Below, piece after piece: positions 45,701 to 56,847 of a stretch of DNA of 64,000 nucleotides (positions are counted from its first letter, which is position 1; every line of letters starts with the position of its first letter). Both the position numbers and the translations under genes were made by a program. The notes beneath the pieces were generated by a model that saw only the letters and a list, made by a program, of their open reading frames with translations, was not told the DNA's origin and did not search any database. The stretch comes from Echinometra lucunter (lineage: Eukaryota > Echinodermata > Echinoidea > Camarodonta > Echinometridae), in contig CM057171.1 in assembly GCA_029962745.1 (NCBI GenBank), forward strand, positions 19,555,034-19,619,033, read 5' to 3'.

Positions 45701-46283
45701 CTTATAGATGCGGTCTAGTTTAGTTCATATAAAAATAATAATAATCCTTTATTGATCCATGTTAAAAAACAGAGAAAACTGGTCTCCACTGGCAGTGTAT
45801 ACAAAAGATACATTGTAGTTAACAATAAAATGAACAATGCAGTGACAACGTAAGTCAATTTAGGCACATAACTGAATATGCATGATAAGGAGGTGAGTGA
45901 AAAGCAAGATAGATAGTAAAGAGAGAAAGGAAGAAAGCAATAGAGGGAGCTGATGGAGAGAGGGAGAGAGAGAGGGGGGGGGGGGGAAGCGGTAGGAAGA
46001 TAAGTTAAGAACGGTGAAGCAGAGAAGAGGCGAGAAAGAGAGATGCCATGGACAATTATGAGGGAAAAGAAAAGGGGATGGAGAGAGAGAGGGAAGAAGA
46101 AGAGGAGGAAAAATGTAGTCTGAGTTGGAAGGTAAAAAAGAAGGAAAGAAAAGAGCTAGCTGAGAGACAGAAACATGTTAGGAAGCAATGCGTGTCTACT
46201 GACACAGCATCTGTGTGGATTTAATTACTAAAAATATTTTAAAATGATAATGGTCTGCATTATATGAAATTCTTTCCTTTTTT
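42712..46283. repeat. 3.55-kb tandem duplication, copy B
   Basis: This near-identical copy of 38558-42108 is in direct orientation. Differences include longer A/T and C homopolymers (about 43261-43279, 43830-43851, 45616-45630), a short 'tgtaatttaatt' deletion near 45440 relative to copy A, and isolated substitutions. After 46283 the sequence continues uniquely, whereas copy A runs into the gap at the equivalent point. Confidence 0.95.
44903..45310. mobile_element. 408-bp TIR element, in duplication copy B
   Basis: This is the same element as at 40728-41135, carried along by the duplication. The ends are CAGAGACTCCAAC and GTTGGAGTCTCTG. Confidence 0.7.
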
Positions 46284-46731
46284 TCAAGGAAAAGAAGCCA
46301 AAAAAAATTATATCACGGGAAAGAACATGTTACAGACCTGGTTTACCCTCCATATTTGGCCCAAGTAACACTTGGCGTATTTGAATAACAACATGATGAA
46401 TTGTTGGGAAAAAAGACGAATTTGATCCGAGCATTAACTCGCTTAGCGGCAGAGACGGATCTCACTGACAAGTGACAAATTTGAGTGTTATTTCCTTTAT
46501 TTAACTTGATTGAAAACAAAAATATATGTTCACGGACAATGATGGATGAATGGCAGTTTGACGAAATTTAATTTGGGATTGAACGCAGTAAGCTTCTCCG
46601 CCGAAATTGAATTGAAAACTGATAGAGTGAAGAGAATGGTGACGAACAAAAGCGAGAGAACCTATATTATGCTCATGATACTAATCAAGACGCTGCATTT
46701 CAAGTGATACAAGTGTTGTTGATCAATCATT

Positions 46732-46743
46732 CAGGCGCGGCTC

Positions 46744-46782
<39 letters not shown>

Positions 46783-46930
46783 CGGTGCTGAAGCCCCCCC
46801 CCCAAAAAAATGCTCAAGCCCCCAAAATGTTTTTGACGATACAAGTGCAATTTTTAATTTCATTATTCTAATATACATTACAATCCTCCAAGCCCCCCCC
46901 CCCCCATATTCCCCTCTAGAACCGCCGCTG
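46732..46930. mobile_element. Short hAT-like MITE with poly-G/poly-C core
   Basis: The ends are CAGGCGCGGCTCTA and the imperfect complement TAGAACCGCCGCTG, with a 36-base-scale poly-G tract just inside the left end and poly-C tracts further in. The flanking 8-mers (caatcatt and catccgtt) agree only partly. It is one of several poly-G MITEs in the window. Confidence 0.6.
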
Positions 46931-47453
46931 CATCCGTTCCATGAATTTGTGAGGTCTTTATTGATTTTTTTTTTAAATTCTAAGAATCCCTTCCCCTCCC
47001 ACCTCCTCCCTCTCCTCCCCTCCTTCTTCTCCTCCTCCTCCTCCTCCATGACCTTGTACCTACAAGAAAACAACACACTGAAGCTCGAGATAGATTGGCG
47101 CCCAATTTATTCTTCATAACATAATAGGGCGGATGCGCGCGCGCACGAAGCTCATGAATTATAAATACGATAATTAGAGCCCGCATATTGAATGTCGTCT
47201 CGACTGTAGCCTCCTTTTCACTGTAGTCTCCTTTTCCCGAATAATTGTACTGAGAGAGAGAGAGAGAGAGAGAGAAAAAAGCATCCTCTTCATGAACGAA
47301 GTTACCAGTCTGAATAAAGCAGACTAGACTATTTCAATGGCGTAATAATATCTTCATGAGCATCGGATTTTCTGGTGATACAGAGAGGCAGTGCGATATT
47401 TTGCCTTAGAAATTTGGCAGCGAGCACGGCGGAATGTCGTCACGCTTTTTACG
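46931..47453. other. Spacer upstream of gene 2
   Basis: The spacer contains a CT-rich tract (about 46986-47048) and a GA dinucleotide run (about 47251-47277). No TATA-like promoter can be placed with confidence. The segment directly before the gene 2 ATG, about 47300-47453, is the likely 5' UTR and promoter region. Confidence 0.4.
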
Positions 47454-48388
47454 ATGAAAGCGGAACAAACTGGAAATATCTTACTGCTTAAATTACTTTG
47501 TTTGGGTAAGTCATTCTTATAGTCCTTAAATGCAGATTTATGGTGACTTATGGGGAAATAAAAATAGATTTTGATAGTACTGCAGGTTGTTTCTTATGTA
47601 ATCTTATAGTTCACATGAATTATTGCTTAATTTGTCAGTATTTACTCATTTTATTATGGTTATCATAATGGTAGAGATTATTATTATCATTATTATCATT
47701 ATCATTATTGCTATCATTATGTAACTCCACTTCCATCATTATCACCATCAGCATTGTCATCATAATGATTATATCACTGTTCATACCTTTTCTCCTTTAT
47801 GCAGTCAAACCTGTCAATAAAGGCTCCCAAGGAAAACCATTAGAAAGTTTTGCATACCAATGGCTGCTAAAGGCAGGTTCTACCGCATACATTCTTCTTC
47901 AAGCAAGACAATATAAGTGACCACTATAAACAGGTGGTCTTTACAGTGAGATGGCTAATAAGGAAGTTTTGACTATACTGTTAAAACAGTTTTTCGAAAT
48001 CATTAGGTTGTTTAACGTATTAATTCTACCAGCAGTTGCCTTACAAAATCGCCATATGTTTACATACAAACTTTTTAAAATAACAGTTGCTTGGTTGATG
48101 TTAAACAACCCAATGATTTCTGAAAAGCTGTTTTAATGGTTTTATACATGACATACTTTCAAACTATTTCGATATCAGTTGTTCGAGGGGATTCTAAACA
48201 TGCGGACACGGGAAAGCCAGGCCTTGATTGTCCCCACATCCAGACTATGTTATGTGGTACCACCACGCTCGAAAATGGTGACAGCGTTACCATGGTACCC
48301 AAGACATTGTCCCGTGAAGAAGCTTGGTGGATGCAGAATGTTGCGGAACTGGAAAGCGTGGAGAACCCTTTGATCTGCGCAAAACCAG
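47454..48388 (+). CDS. Gene 2 exons 1-2: signal peptide and Cys-containing N-terminal segment
   Basis: Exon 1 (47454-47505) encodes 17 residues plus one base, with a Lys/Glu start and an ILLLKLLCL hydrophobic core, ending at GTAAGT. Exon 2 (48179-48388), phase 1 to phase 1, encodes VVRGDSKHADTGKPGLDCPH through LESVENPLICAKP, with Cys in DC, LC and IC. Three Cys is an odd number, so one may pair elsewhere or be free. The segment has the size of a small module but not the four-Cys pattern of a Sushi domain. Confidence 0.65.
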
Positions 48389-51300
48389 GTATGATGGATA
48401 ACCGTAAACCATGCACTATGTTTTCAGTAACTAAAACTGAAGGTCATTTGATTTCATATTGGTTTATGCAAATTTAACTTGGTAATATTCTGAAGTTTAA
48501 TTGTTATCGTTGAGCAAATTACGACAGGCAAATATCAGTAGCACATACACTTTTGAGGTCAATGCCGGGTCAATGTTATCTGCTTATTGCTCGTGTCCGG
48601 TTCTGATGTTAACAATATATGAACGGAGTAAGCAAATCTTAATTTTAAAACTGAATGACGTAAATTTCACCACAATTTATAACGATAATTTCAGAAAAAG
48701 GAAGAAAAAGTAACTTCAGTGATTATTGTTATGAGTTTACATTGCAACTTTGGCGCTTTGCCGTTATTTGGCTGTTTGCAGGGTGCGTAGCTTGCCGGGT
48801 AGCTTGTAACCAAATACAACTTTATAATCTGTACAAAAAAGAGAGAAAACTGATTACTATAAGTTCTCTCATTTTTTTTTCTTTTTCTCATTAGGAAGGG
48901 TCTCAAAGAAGCAAAATTTTCAGAATATGATAAATATATAAATTGATTTATATTCTTTAAAAATGTAGGGTATTCGTATTTAAAGAGAGCCTCTTCTTGG
49001 CTACGAAGCTATAACTTGACACTACAAGTTGTTATAGTGCTCGGATATTAAAGTAATATAACTACGCCAAATCGAGTACAGAAGTAAATGTGGAGAGTGT
49101 TTGAAGCATTGTACTCATTATCTCAGACTTACTGAATCAAATTACTTCAAAGCGTTCTTGAGGAGCGCTTGCTGGAGTGGTTGTGTGTTTACACATGTGT
49201 TAGAGCGCTCTACCCTAGAGCTCTAGGAAGGAAGTGCGTGTAAACGGGGTCTTTAACAAACCTCACCTACCGAAACCTAAAAAATGAATTTTCAGAAATG
49301 CTACAGCTTTGCAAAAGTGATAAGGACACATGTTGGCATGAATGCCAAGCTGAATTGTCTGTACATGGCAAGTGAGGGGGCATTACAGAAACTTCCACTA
49401 AAATCTATTTTACCAGACATTACAGTAATCTACGGCTTATATACTTAAAATCTGACATTACATAACTTCTTCCTTAAAGTGATTAGACAATGGTAAAAAA
49501 ATTGCTGATATATGATCGAGAATACAATTCTAAGAAAAATTACATTAAAAATATGATGATTTTCAATCGAAATCAATGCATTTTGGCTATTTTCTCATAA
49601 AAAGTCAAGAGCTGACCAAAAAATTTGAGTATGAGGTATGACGTAGAAGTGGGTACCCAGCTTCGCGCATTGCAGTTGTGCTGCGCGCTAGACTGTAAAA
49701 TATGTATTATACCTTGCGCGCATTTTGCAAGTGCGCGACAGGGTATCCACATGACGTCATCTTGACGTAAAAGTGGGTACCCAGTTGAAACTGGGACACA
49801 GCTGAGGGGTCAAAAATATCCTGAAATCTTACCACAATTGGGGGGTTTCCATGGCAACACGACTTTAAAAAAATGTTAGGCAGATGATTTTCTGCTAATA
49901 CCTAAATTCATGCTCTTTTAAATGAGCTAACATTGTTTGAGCATTGGGTTCCCCCTTTAAGAAAAGTAAATTGTAGTTATATTGAATAAGATGGTGCTAA
50001 ACTTAAATTTTCTTCACTTTGATAACCCATATACCGGGAATGGGTGGTCCCCGTATTTGCTTATATGAGATTTAAGTAGTCAACGGGTTTAACATGCGTA
50101 AGCCCAATGATTATTTTACCAGTAATGTAATCATAATAATTGGTTATGAGTGCATGTGTGTGAGGATGTACGTGCGCGCCTGTGCGTGAGTGTGTTTATT
50201 TGAGGACAATGCCCTCCTTATTTAGAAATGAATAAATGTTTAAGATCAAATGATTAGACAGGGAATTTGGATTCTTGTCATGAAAAAGAAGAGGATAATG
50301 ATACAATGTTTTAGTTTGAATCCGCCCTAATTTTCCCCACTACTATATGATATTCATTACGACGTCTATTATAACAATGAACACACAGTGGCAGGTAATC
50401 GACACTGCAAACAGTTTTTTCGAAAATGATTAATGGGATTTCTACAATTAAAGTGACAGATATTTGATCTATGAGTCGATTGTGCATGTTTGTTTCGGAG
50501 CGCACTTTAAGGGAGAAATATTTTGTACGCTCATCTTTTCAGGCAGGAGGATCAATTATTCGACAGTAAGATAGTTAATGGTTTCGAACAGGATATACAT
50601 TCCATGAGGATGATGGAGATGTTCATTAACAAATTATTTTAGAAGCGTTATACTGATTATCAGAGAAAAGTAGAGTGTTCACCAATAATTAAGGTGGTCC
50701 GATGAGAGCCTCTCAATAAACATTTTACTTGCCTTGCCTGTGAAGGCCGATCGATTAAACAGATAGACCTACTATATATTATAAAGGCTTGTTGACTTAA
50801 TTATGCGGCGTTAAATCCCTTGGAAAAAATTGGATGTACGTTTGAAGTCAACAGGACATGTAGGAAATAAAAAGGTTGGTGAAATTGATGATTTGAAATG
50901 GTATTCAATGAGTGCCACCGGCTTAAATCTAATTAGGGGAGTGGGGGTGGGGAATGATCGACATTTCTTGCCGATTTTTTTTTCTGTTAAACTCACACTC
51001 AAGTATAAACACACCCATCCACACAGACCCCCTTACACACATTTTAATTTTCACTTTGCGAGCGAGCGAAGCGAGCGAGCCAAAAATAACCACTTTTCTG
51101 CTAAATCGCATTTTCAAATAGAAATCCTAAAATATGATGGTCGTTATGACAGATTATCAAAAAAATTACTAACTGAATAATAAAAATATCATTTCTTCCT
51201 TAAAAATTGTGTGTGTATGTGTGTGTTGTGTGTGTGTGTGTGTGTTGTGGGGGGGTGTATTTGTACATGCCCCCCCCCTCGAAAACGTGTGTGGGGGATA

Positions 51301-54300
51301 TATCCCCTCTCCCCCCCCCCCCCCCCCCCGGGATTTACGCCAATGCTGAGTGCATTGTATATTCTTCTGCTGCATGCATGTCATGCACCCTTTTCCACTG
51401 GAATGTTTATCATTGCAAATAACTATGAATCTCAAAAGCATTACCCGGTTTGGTTGTGGTTTTGCATGTTTGGGGGTGCATGAAAAAGGACATGTCTCCA
51501 TTATAAAATACGTGTACGGTGTAGCTCATTGCCAACTTCTCTATATTTTAAGTACTACGTGCAAGGGACAACATCATTTCAATTCAATTTCAATTACATC
51601 TGGGAGTATGCTCATATCTCGGGTGCTCTTCTCAGTGGGCCCTGTTTCATAAAACAGGTTATCAATAAGAAGTTGCAGTAACTGTTACAAGCTACTGAAA
51701 TCCTTGCCTCTGATTGGCTGAGAGCAAATTTGTCATAGAAATGTGGCGGTTGTTTATGAAACGGGGGCCCTTGTCGTCTAAAAGCAGGGCTGGTGTACGA
51801 TGTACCAATCTCATTTCATAATGGTATCGTTATCAGGATTATCTGTGGGGAGGTGTCGTAGTCTAGTGGCTTGGCTGGAGAGGCGAGAATCGGGGGTTCG
51901 ATCCCCGGCACGGCACTTATCCCCTAGAGGAAGGCATTTTATCTCCATTACTCTTTTATCTTATATTAGATAAATTATAGTGCTGGGCATATTGTTACCA
52001 ACGTATGCATGTGTATTTAAAAAAAAAACAACCGACCCCTGCCTTTTTTATAGATGTTGCTCAAGCTCGCTGAAAAGCGAATGACGCAATATACATCAAC
52101 ACTTTCTACGGAGGCTGAATAATATTGATACCCGGGGATCATTTCATGAAGTGTCTTGTCAGTGTTTTTCACTGACAAATTTGTTCTCAGCCAATCAGAT
52201 GCAAGGATCGATTTCAGTAGCTTATATAAGTTGTCAGCAAAAAACAAACAAACAAAACAAAACAAAACAAAACAAAAAAACAAAACAAAACACCGAGACA
52301 CTTCATGAAACGTTCCCCTGGAAAATAAGAAAGGTTTCCTTAAATATTTGAAAACCTTATCCGGATATACCCATGATAATAGTGGCAGCGCTTCGTATAA
52401 TGAACAGGATGAATAGAAACTGCTTTATAAAAAAATAAAACCTTCATCGTAATTCACAATTTTCCATTTGGTTCATTTTAAGAGAAGCATTTTTTGTTTC
52501 GCTGAGTGATATCCAAGGTCCCATTGTGGTATGCCTTTACTTCATATGAAATAATGAAAAGTTAATGCATCTGCGAGTAGGAATGATGCTGGGAATGGTG
52601 CACTTAAAGAGAGGAGAGGGGCCTTCACAAACCGTATAGTATCTGTAATATGACAAGAAAACCTGAAAAAAAAAATTATCTAACTTTCGAGCAACACGAG
52701 TTTGTCGTCCCATATACCCATTGCTGTTTTGATCTACAAAACCTCATGTATTTCATCTCATACTTCACATCCCCTCTCTGTTATGAGACATTTCTCTGAC
52801 ATGCAGCCCCCCCCCCCCCCCCCATATTGCAATATAATCCTAGATTCACTGCTACACGTTCGTTAAACTTTGTACCCATAGATTGTATTTCTAATCCCTG
52901 TGTGAACGGAGCAACTTGCGAGGAGACTCTGGTCGGATTTGAATGTCAGTGCACCCCAGACTTCTACGGTATCACATGTTGTAAGCAAGAACTTCATTTA
53001 TCTGTTATTAGAGTATAACCCTGTTTATATAGCTGCGCTCACATAAGGCACCATTTTGATGGCCTCGTCAGTGACTGGTCCCCCTTTTCACGGCATTATT
53101 GTTTAGAAAGTGATTGAAAAATGATCAGTCTATTGGATATTCGAAATAACTAGGGTATTAGTTAATTCGTTCAAGTCAATTCAGTTCAGTTCAGTTCAAT
53201 TCGAAGTTTATTTCCACTTTTCCATAAAACCAAAACTAAATATAACAAACAATAGCATAAAAAAGATCATAATATATTCAAAGGTGTAACCATGATCGTT
53301 CTGCAAGTCAGAATTTGACCCCTATTTTGAGGTGTTTCAAGTACATTTTCAGCCATTTTTACCCCTATTTGGTACAAAACGGGTACGAATTGGCCTTTTA
53401 TAAACACCCCTTTGTTTCGCATTCCAAGTACACTTTTTGGAAACAAGGACCAGAAAAAATACCCCTTTTTCAATTTCGAGTACAAGATCATGAAAACAAC
53501 CATTTTTTTCGAAATCGCGAGCATGTTCAAAAAAAGACCCTTTTTAACGCGAAATTTCGAACGATCATGCGTACACGAAGTCAATACAGAGTGACAACAC
53601 CGTGGATAACACATCGAAATGATGCATCCTATGTGCCTGGCTTTACAGAAAGTATGGTCTTATTACTACATGCACATGTGTATTAGACCACGCGATGATT
53701 GGACCAAACGGCGATTGATGGGTTCATCCAGGTGATCCGGGAATTAGACTAACTGGTAGTAGACCAAGTGGCTATAAACCACGTCATGTGGTGGCGTCAC
53801 AGCTAACCGAGAGCATCATCGGAAATAATCTCGTTTGATTCGTATAGTCTCAAATATGTCCCCTTGATTTGTAAAATTTTATTCGGACAATATAGCGGCA
53901 AAAACAGTTTGCTGATTGTAGACATAGGTTTTATTTTCTACGAGTATCCCTTTTCCCAACATCCTAAGTATGACACTTATCAAGTGTTGGGTAAATCTTG
54001 CATTCGGCCACAAGTCAATTATTATACACTTTCATTTACAAGCTGTACATACACTTAGATCTATTTTTATGCAGAAATGGATATATAATACAGGGCCAAT
54101 CAATAAAAACGTTAAACTTTTGAAAATCTATCAAAATTACATATCAAAATATTTAGAAGATTTTTTCATGTCAATAGATGTCCAGTATTCTCGTCTATCA
54201 CGCTTGGGTGTACATTGCCTGTTTTTTGTTCAGAGTCTGAAAAACAATAACTTGCTCCAAATTAAACCAGCAGTACGACATTCAGACAAATGGCTCTTTA

Positions 54301-55979
54301 GCGTAAATTTATGATTATGTTTTGATAGTCTCAAGTCGAAAATTTCTGTCATAATATAAATCATTTCATTACTTGCATGATACGTAAGCGAGAATTAATG
54401 TGTACAAATTACTTTAAGATCTTTTAAGCACAGGAATCACAATTAACACACAAAACCTATACACTTGCAAGTCATCCAGTCAAGAAGAGAAGTAATTAAT
54501 TAATCTTACGATCATGCAATCAAACAATTAAGAAATCAATTAGCCAATCAATACATCAACTGATAGATCAGTGAGTCAGTCAATCAATCACTCAGTCAAT
54601 GTATCAGTCAGTCATTCAAACATTCAGCCAGTCAGTCAGTCCATCAACTAGTCAATCACTGACGTAATCAGTTAATCAACAATCAATCATTTCAATCGAT
54701 ATGATTGATTAATCAATCAATCGGTTGCTAAAACCATCGATCAGTCAATCAACTAGTCAGGGTGTCCGGCAACTGTGAAAAAGGGCAATTACTTTGAATG
54801 GCAGCTGGTTTTAATTTCCCTTTTCTTTCAGTTTTGAACACAGTCATTTTTCACGCTCTGAACAAACAACGGGCACTGTTCGACCAAGAGTGAAAGACAA
54901 TTCCCCTCTATTTCCCTTTATTAATTATTGTCCTTTTTTGTCTTGCTTTACCTTAATTCTACATTATGATTCGACAGCGTGTCCTTTAATTCACACTCCC
55001 AACGCTGGAACAACCAGAACGTACACTTTTCCAGGTTTAAACATAGCTCCTGGTGTGACTTCATTTGATTTCGAGGTCAGCGCTAATAATGACGCCCACA
55101 TCGGACTCTCTAGAAGCAATGCCAGTGAAAATTATATGTACGAAATAGGTGAGTTTACCTAATGCCTGCTGATTGCGTTTTCACGAATCAATAATCATAA
55201 AGGCAATTACTCATTTCGTAATTGCCTAACCAAATAAATTATTGCATTGATCAGAGGAACACGGATTCTTACGACATCACTCGAACCTCCTGCTCAAACA
55301 TTGTCAAAGGCCTTGCCATTCAATAATGATTCCTGTTCAACCATGAACGGGCATAGAAAGCCCTAAGGCACAAGTCATAACTGGCAATCTCTACTACTTT
55401 TAATAAAGAAAACACTTTACAGTGCAAAAATTGTTAGAAATATGTTTGTTTGATGAGTCATAAAAGAAATCATATGCAGCCATTTTGGAATAGGAAAACC
55501 ATGAGGAAAACACATCCGTGCTTGTGTTGACTTTTCGGTGAATAACCATTTTCCATCTAACATCTCCTTTCACAAACGGCCTGATGAGTAGGCACCTGCG
55601 GTACTTGTGTGAAATTTGTTATGTTTGTGGTGAATAACCCTTGTCAACCTCACACTTTCCTTTCAACGTAGCAATCGGCGGATGGCTCAACACTGGCGGT
55701 GCTATTCGCCGCTGCATCCACACGTATGGTGGTGCTTGTGATTGGGATACACTTCATCAGGACGACCCAGCAGCAATGGGCTTATCTCGTATACCGTCGT
55801 ATGACCACTACCAGATCTCCTTTGCAGACGGTGATATCAGATTATATCGCTATGACAGCCAAGAACTTCTCATGGAGTTCCGTGATCCAGATCCCCTGGA
55901 AGTCAACTACGTTGGGATATGGACAGGGTTTGGGTCTGAAGGCTATTGGAAGTTTCCATCCTTATGTTACGACAAGTAA
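47454..55979 (+). CDS. Secreted EGF plus FA-methyltransferase-like domain protein, 5 coding exons
   Basis: Exons 47454-47505, 48179-48388, 52882-52980, 54978-55148 and 55672-55979 join to 840 nt, or 279 residues plus TAA. All four introns are phase 1 with GT-AG ends. Residues 1-18 form a signal peptide (MKAEQTGNILLLKLLCLG). Residues 18-88 are a segment with three Cys and no family I recognise. Residues about 88-121 are a canonical EGF-like domain with spacing C-x4-C-x5-C-x8-C-x-C-x8-C. Residues about 121-278 match the domain called farnesoic acid O-methyltransferase (PF12248 type), with its hallmarks NDAHIGLS, IGGWLNTGGAIRR and VGIWTGFGSEGYWKF. Despite the name, that domain in secreted modular proteins is probably a binding rather than a methyl-transfer module (inference). 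An extracellular or cell-surface recognition role is plausible. The signal-peptide exon is the least certain part. Confidence 0.8.
51637..51770. mobile_element. Short MITE, GGGCCCTGTTTCATAAA ends
   Basis: Left end GGGCCCTGTTTCATAAA and right end TTTATGAAACGGGGGCCC are imperfect inverted repeats. The interior includes 'cctctgattggctgagagcaaa', which resembles in content the interior of the MITE at 52132-52320, so the two belong to related families. Confidence 0.7.
51846..51985 (+). mobile_element. tRNA-derived SINE head
   Basis: An A-box-like 'gtcgtagtctagtggc' and a B box GGTTCGATCCC inside a perfect CGGGG/CCCCG T-stem hairpin (about 51891-51910) mark a tRNA-like promoter region. There is no matching acceptor stem and no clear anticodon arm, so it is not a functional tRNA. 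The tail limit is approximate. Confidence 0.5.
52132..52320. mobile_element. Short MITE, CCGGGGATCATTTCATGAAG ends
   Basis: Left end CCGGGGATCATTTCATGAAG and right end CTTCATGAAACGTTCCCCTGG are imperfect inverted repeats. Near-terminal 'tgtcagtgtttttcactgaca' is itself a palindrome. An AAAAC microsatellite (about 52245-52291) sits near the right end. Confidence 0.7.
52882..52980 (+). CDS. Gene 2 exon 3: EGF-like domain
   Basis: This 99-nt exon is phase 1 on both sides, the classic shuffled EGF exon. It encodes DCISNPCVNGATCEETLVGF followed by ECQCTPDFYGITC. All six cysteines are present. The Asp before the first Cys and the lack of an Asn/Asp plus Tyr/Phe hydroxylation consensus leave calcium binding doubtful. 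Confidence 0.92.
53170..53290. repeat. Possible LINE 3'-end remnant (minus orientation)
   Basis: 'cagttcagttcagttcaattcgaagttta' followed by A/T-rich sequence resembles the repeated-word tails of CR1/L2-type LINEs read backwards. There is no coding remnant, so this is a weak call. Confidence 0.3.
54500..54760. repeat. Degenerate ATCA/GTCA tetranucleotide array
   Basis: About 260 bp of interleaved AATC, AGTC and ATTC words lie just upstream of gene 2 exon 4. The mixture of units suggests an old, decayed microsatellite. Confidence 0.85.
54978..55979 (+). CDS. Gene 2 exons 4-5: FA-methyltransferase-like domain
   Basis: Exon 4 (54978-55148) encodes SCPLIHTPNAGTTRTYTFPG through NASENYMYEI, including the FEVSANNDAHIGLS motif. 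Exon 5 (55672-55979) encodes AIGGWLNTGGAIRRCIHTYG to the end YWKFPSLCYDK-stop. Four cysteines (SC, RC, AC, LC) could form two disulfides, as expected for an extracellular domain. The stop is TAA at 55977-55979, and AATAAA follows at 56151-56156. Confidence 0.9.
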
Positions 55980-56589
55980 CTATTTTAGAAAAACCAGTGC
56001 ACTACACACTGTACGACTCCACTGTCCAAAAAAATAGCACCAGTGAAAGTTTAGCATACAGTGTTTCGATTGATATAAAATTATGATATATTCTACATAA
56101 CCGTACTTGTTATGAGGCCTTTAATAGTAGGCCTACACCATAGACATTATAATAAATTTACTAGACGAAAACAGCACGCGCTTATATCATTACGCGAATG
56201 GCATTATTAGGCCCCACCTCTTTCGGATGGTTTGAAGGTCGACCTAAGCACCCGTTTTTGTTGCATTATTCATAATCTACTGCATTATTCATTATCTACA
56301 TAATCTACAATGACAATGAAAATGACAATGTCAGTGACAATGTGAATTTTATTTACTCATGTCACCCGAAATGGGTATTTGAGAAAATCATAAGTTTACA
56401 TTTAATTGTGTATCATTGCGCATGTTTTTAGCTGACGGGCGTAATGTTTTAAAACATGCACAAACGCACGCGACTCCTTGGAATCATCTTACAAAATGAA
56501 TTATTCATTTTTGCTCATAAACATTGATGGTGCTTAGGTCGGTCTTCTAATGGATCTGGACAAAATGGTGGAGCTTTAGGGGCCTGGCT

Positions 56590-56847
56590 TACACTCTCAG
56601 AAAAATGTACCAGGTAGAACCCTTTTTGTCTAGATCCCTGCAGAAAAGAAGTTCTAAAAAGGGTTCTTCATATTTTCAAGATCCCCCAAAGGTTCCCTTT
56701 ACAAACAATACTGGTTCTGTTAAAAAAAGAACCCCAACCCTTTTGAGAATTTTTGTAGGCTAGTAATGGTTCTTCGAAGAGCCTTTAATGTGCCAAATGT
56801 GAGACAAGAAAAGGTTCTAATCAGCACCAATTTTTTCTCAGAGTGTA
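56590..56847. mobile_element. MITE with ACACTCTCAGAAAAA ends
   Basis: Inverted ends are TACACTCTCAGAAAAA and TTTTTTCTCAGAGTGTA. The interior is built of 'agggttcttc'/'ggttct' phrases (AGAACC words in both directions). The TA at each edge may be the target duplication, suggesting a Tc1/mariner-like origin, but this is not certain. Confidence 0.65.

Larger units (their letters stand above)
48389..52881. other. Large intron 2 of gene 2 with repeats
   Basis: No additional exon is required, because the phase carries across cleanly. The intron contains a possible hAT remnant with poly-C, a GAGCGAGCGAAGCGAGCGAG core at about 51059, CA/GT repeats (about 51208-51245), two 'GTTTCAT' MITEs (51637-51770, 52132-52320), a tRNA-like SINE head (about 51846), and poly-C just before the EGF exon (52807-52823). 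Confidence 0.55.

Noticed and set aside
51846..51916. Functional tRNA gene
   Set aside because: The A and B boxes are present but there is no acceptor stem or clear anticodon arm.
53267..53686. Overlapping open frames on both strands at 53.3-53.7 kb
   Set aside because: They lie inside gene 2 intron 3, overlap each other on opposite strands, and contain no recognisable domain; phase continuity of gene 2 needs no exon here.
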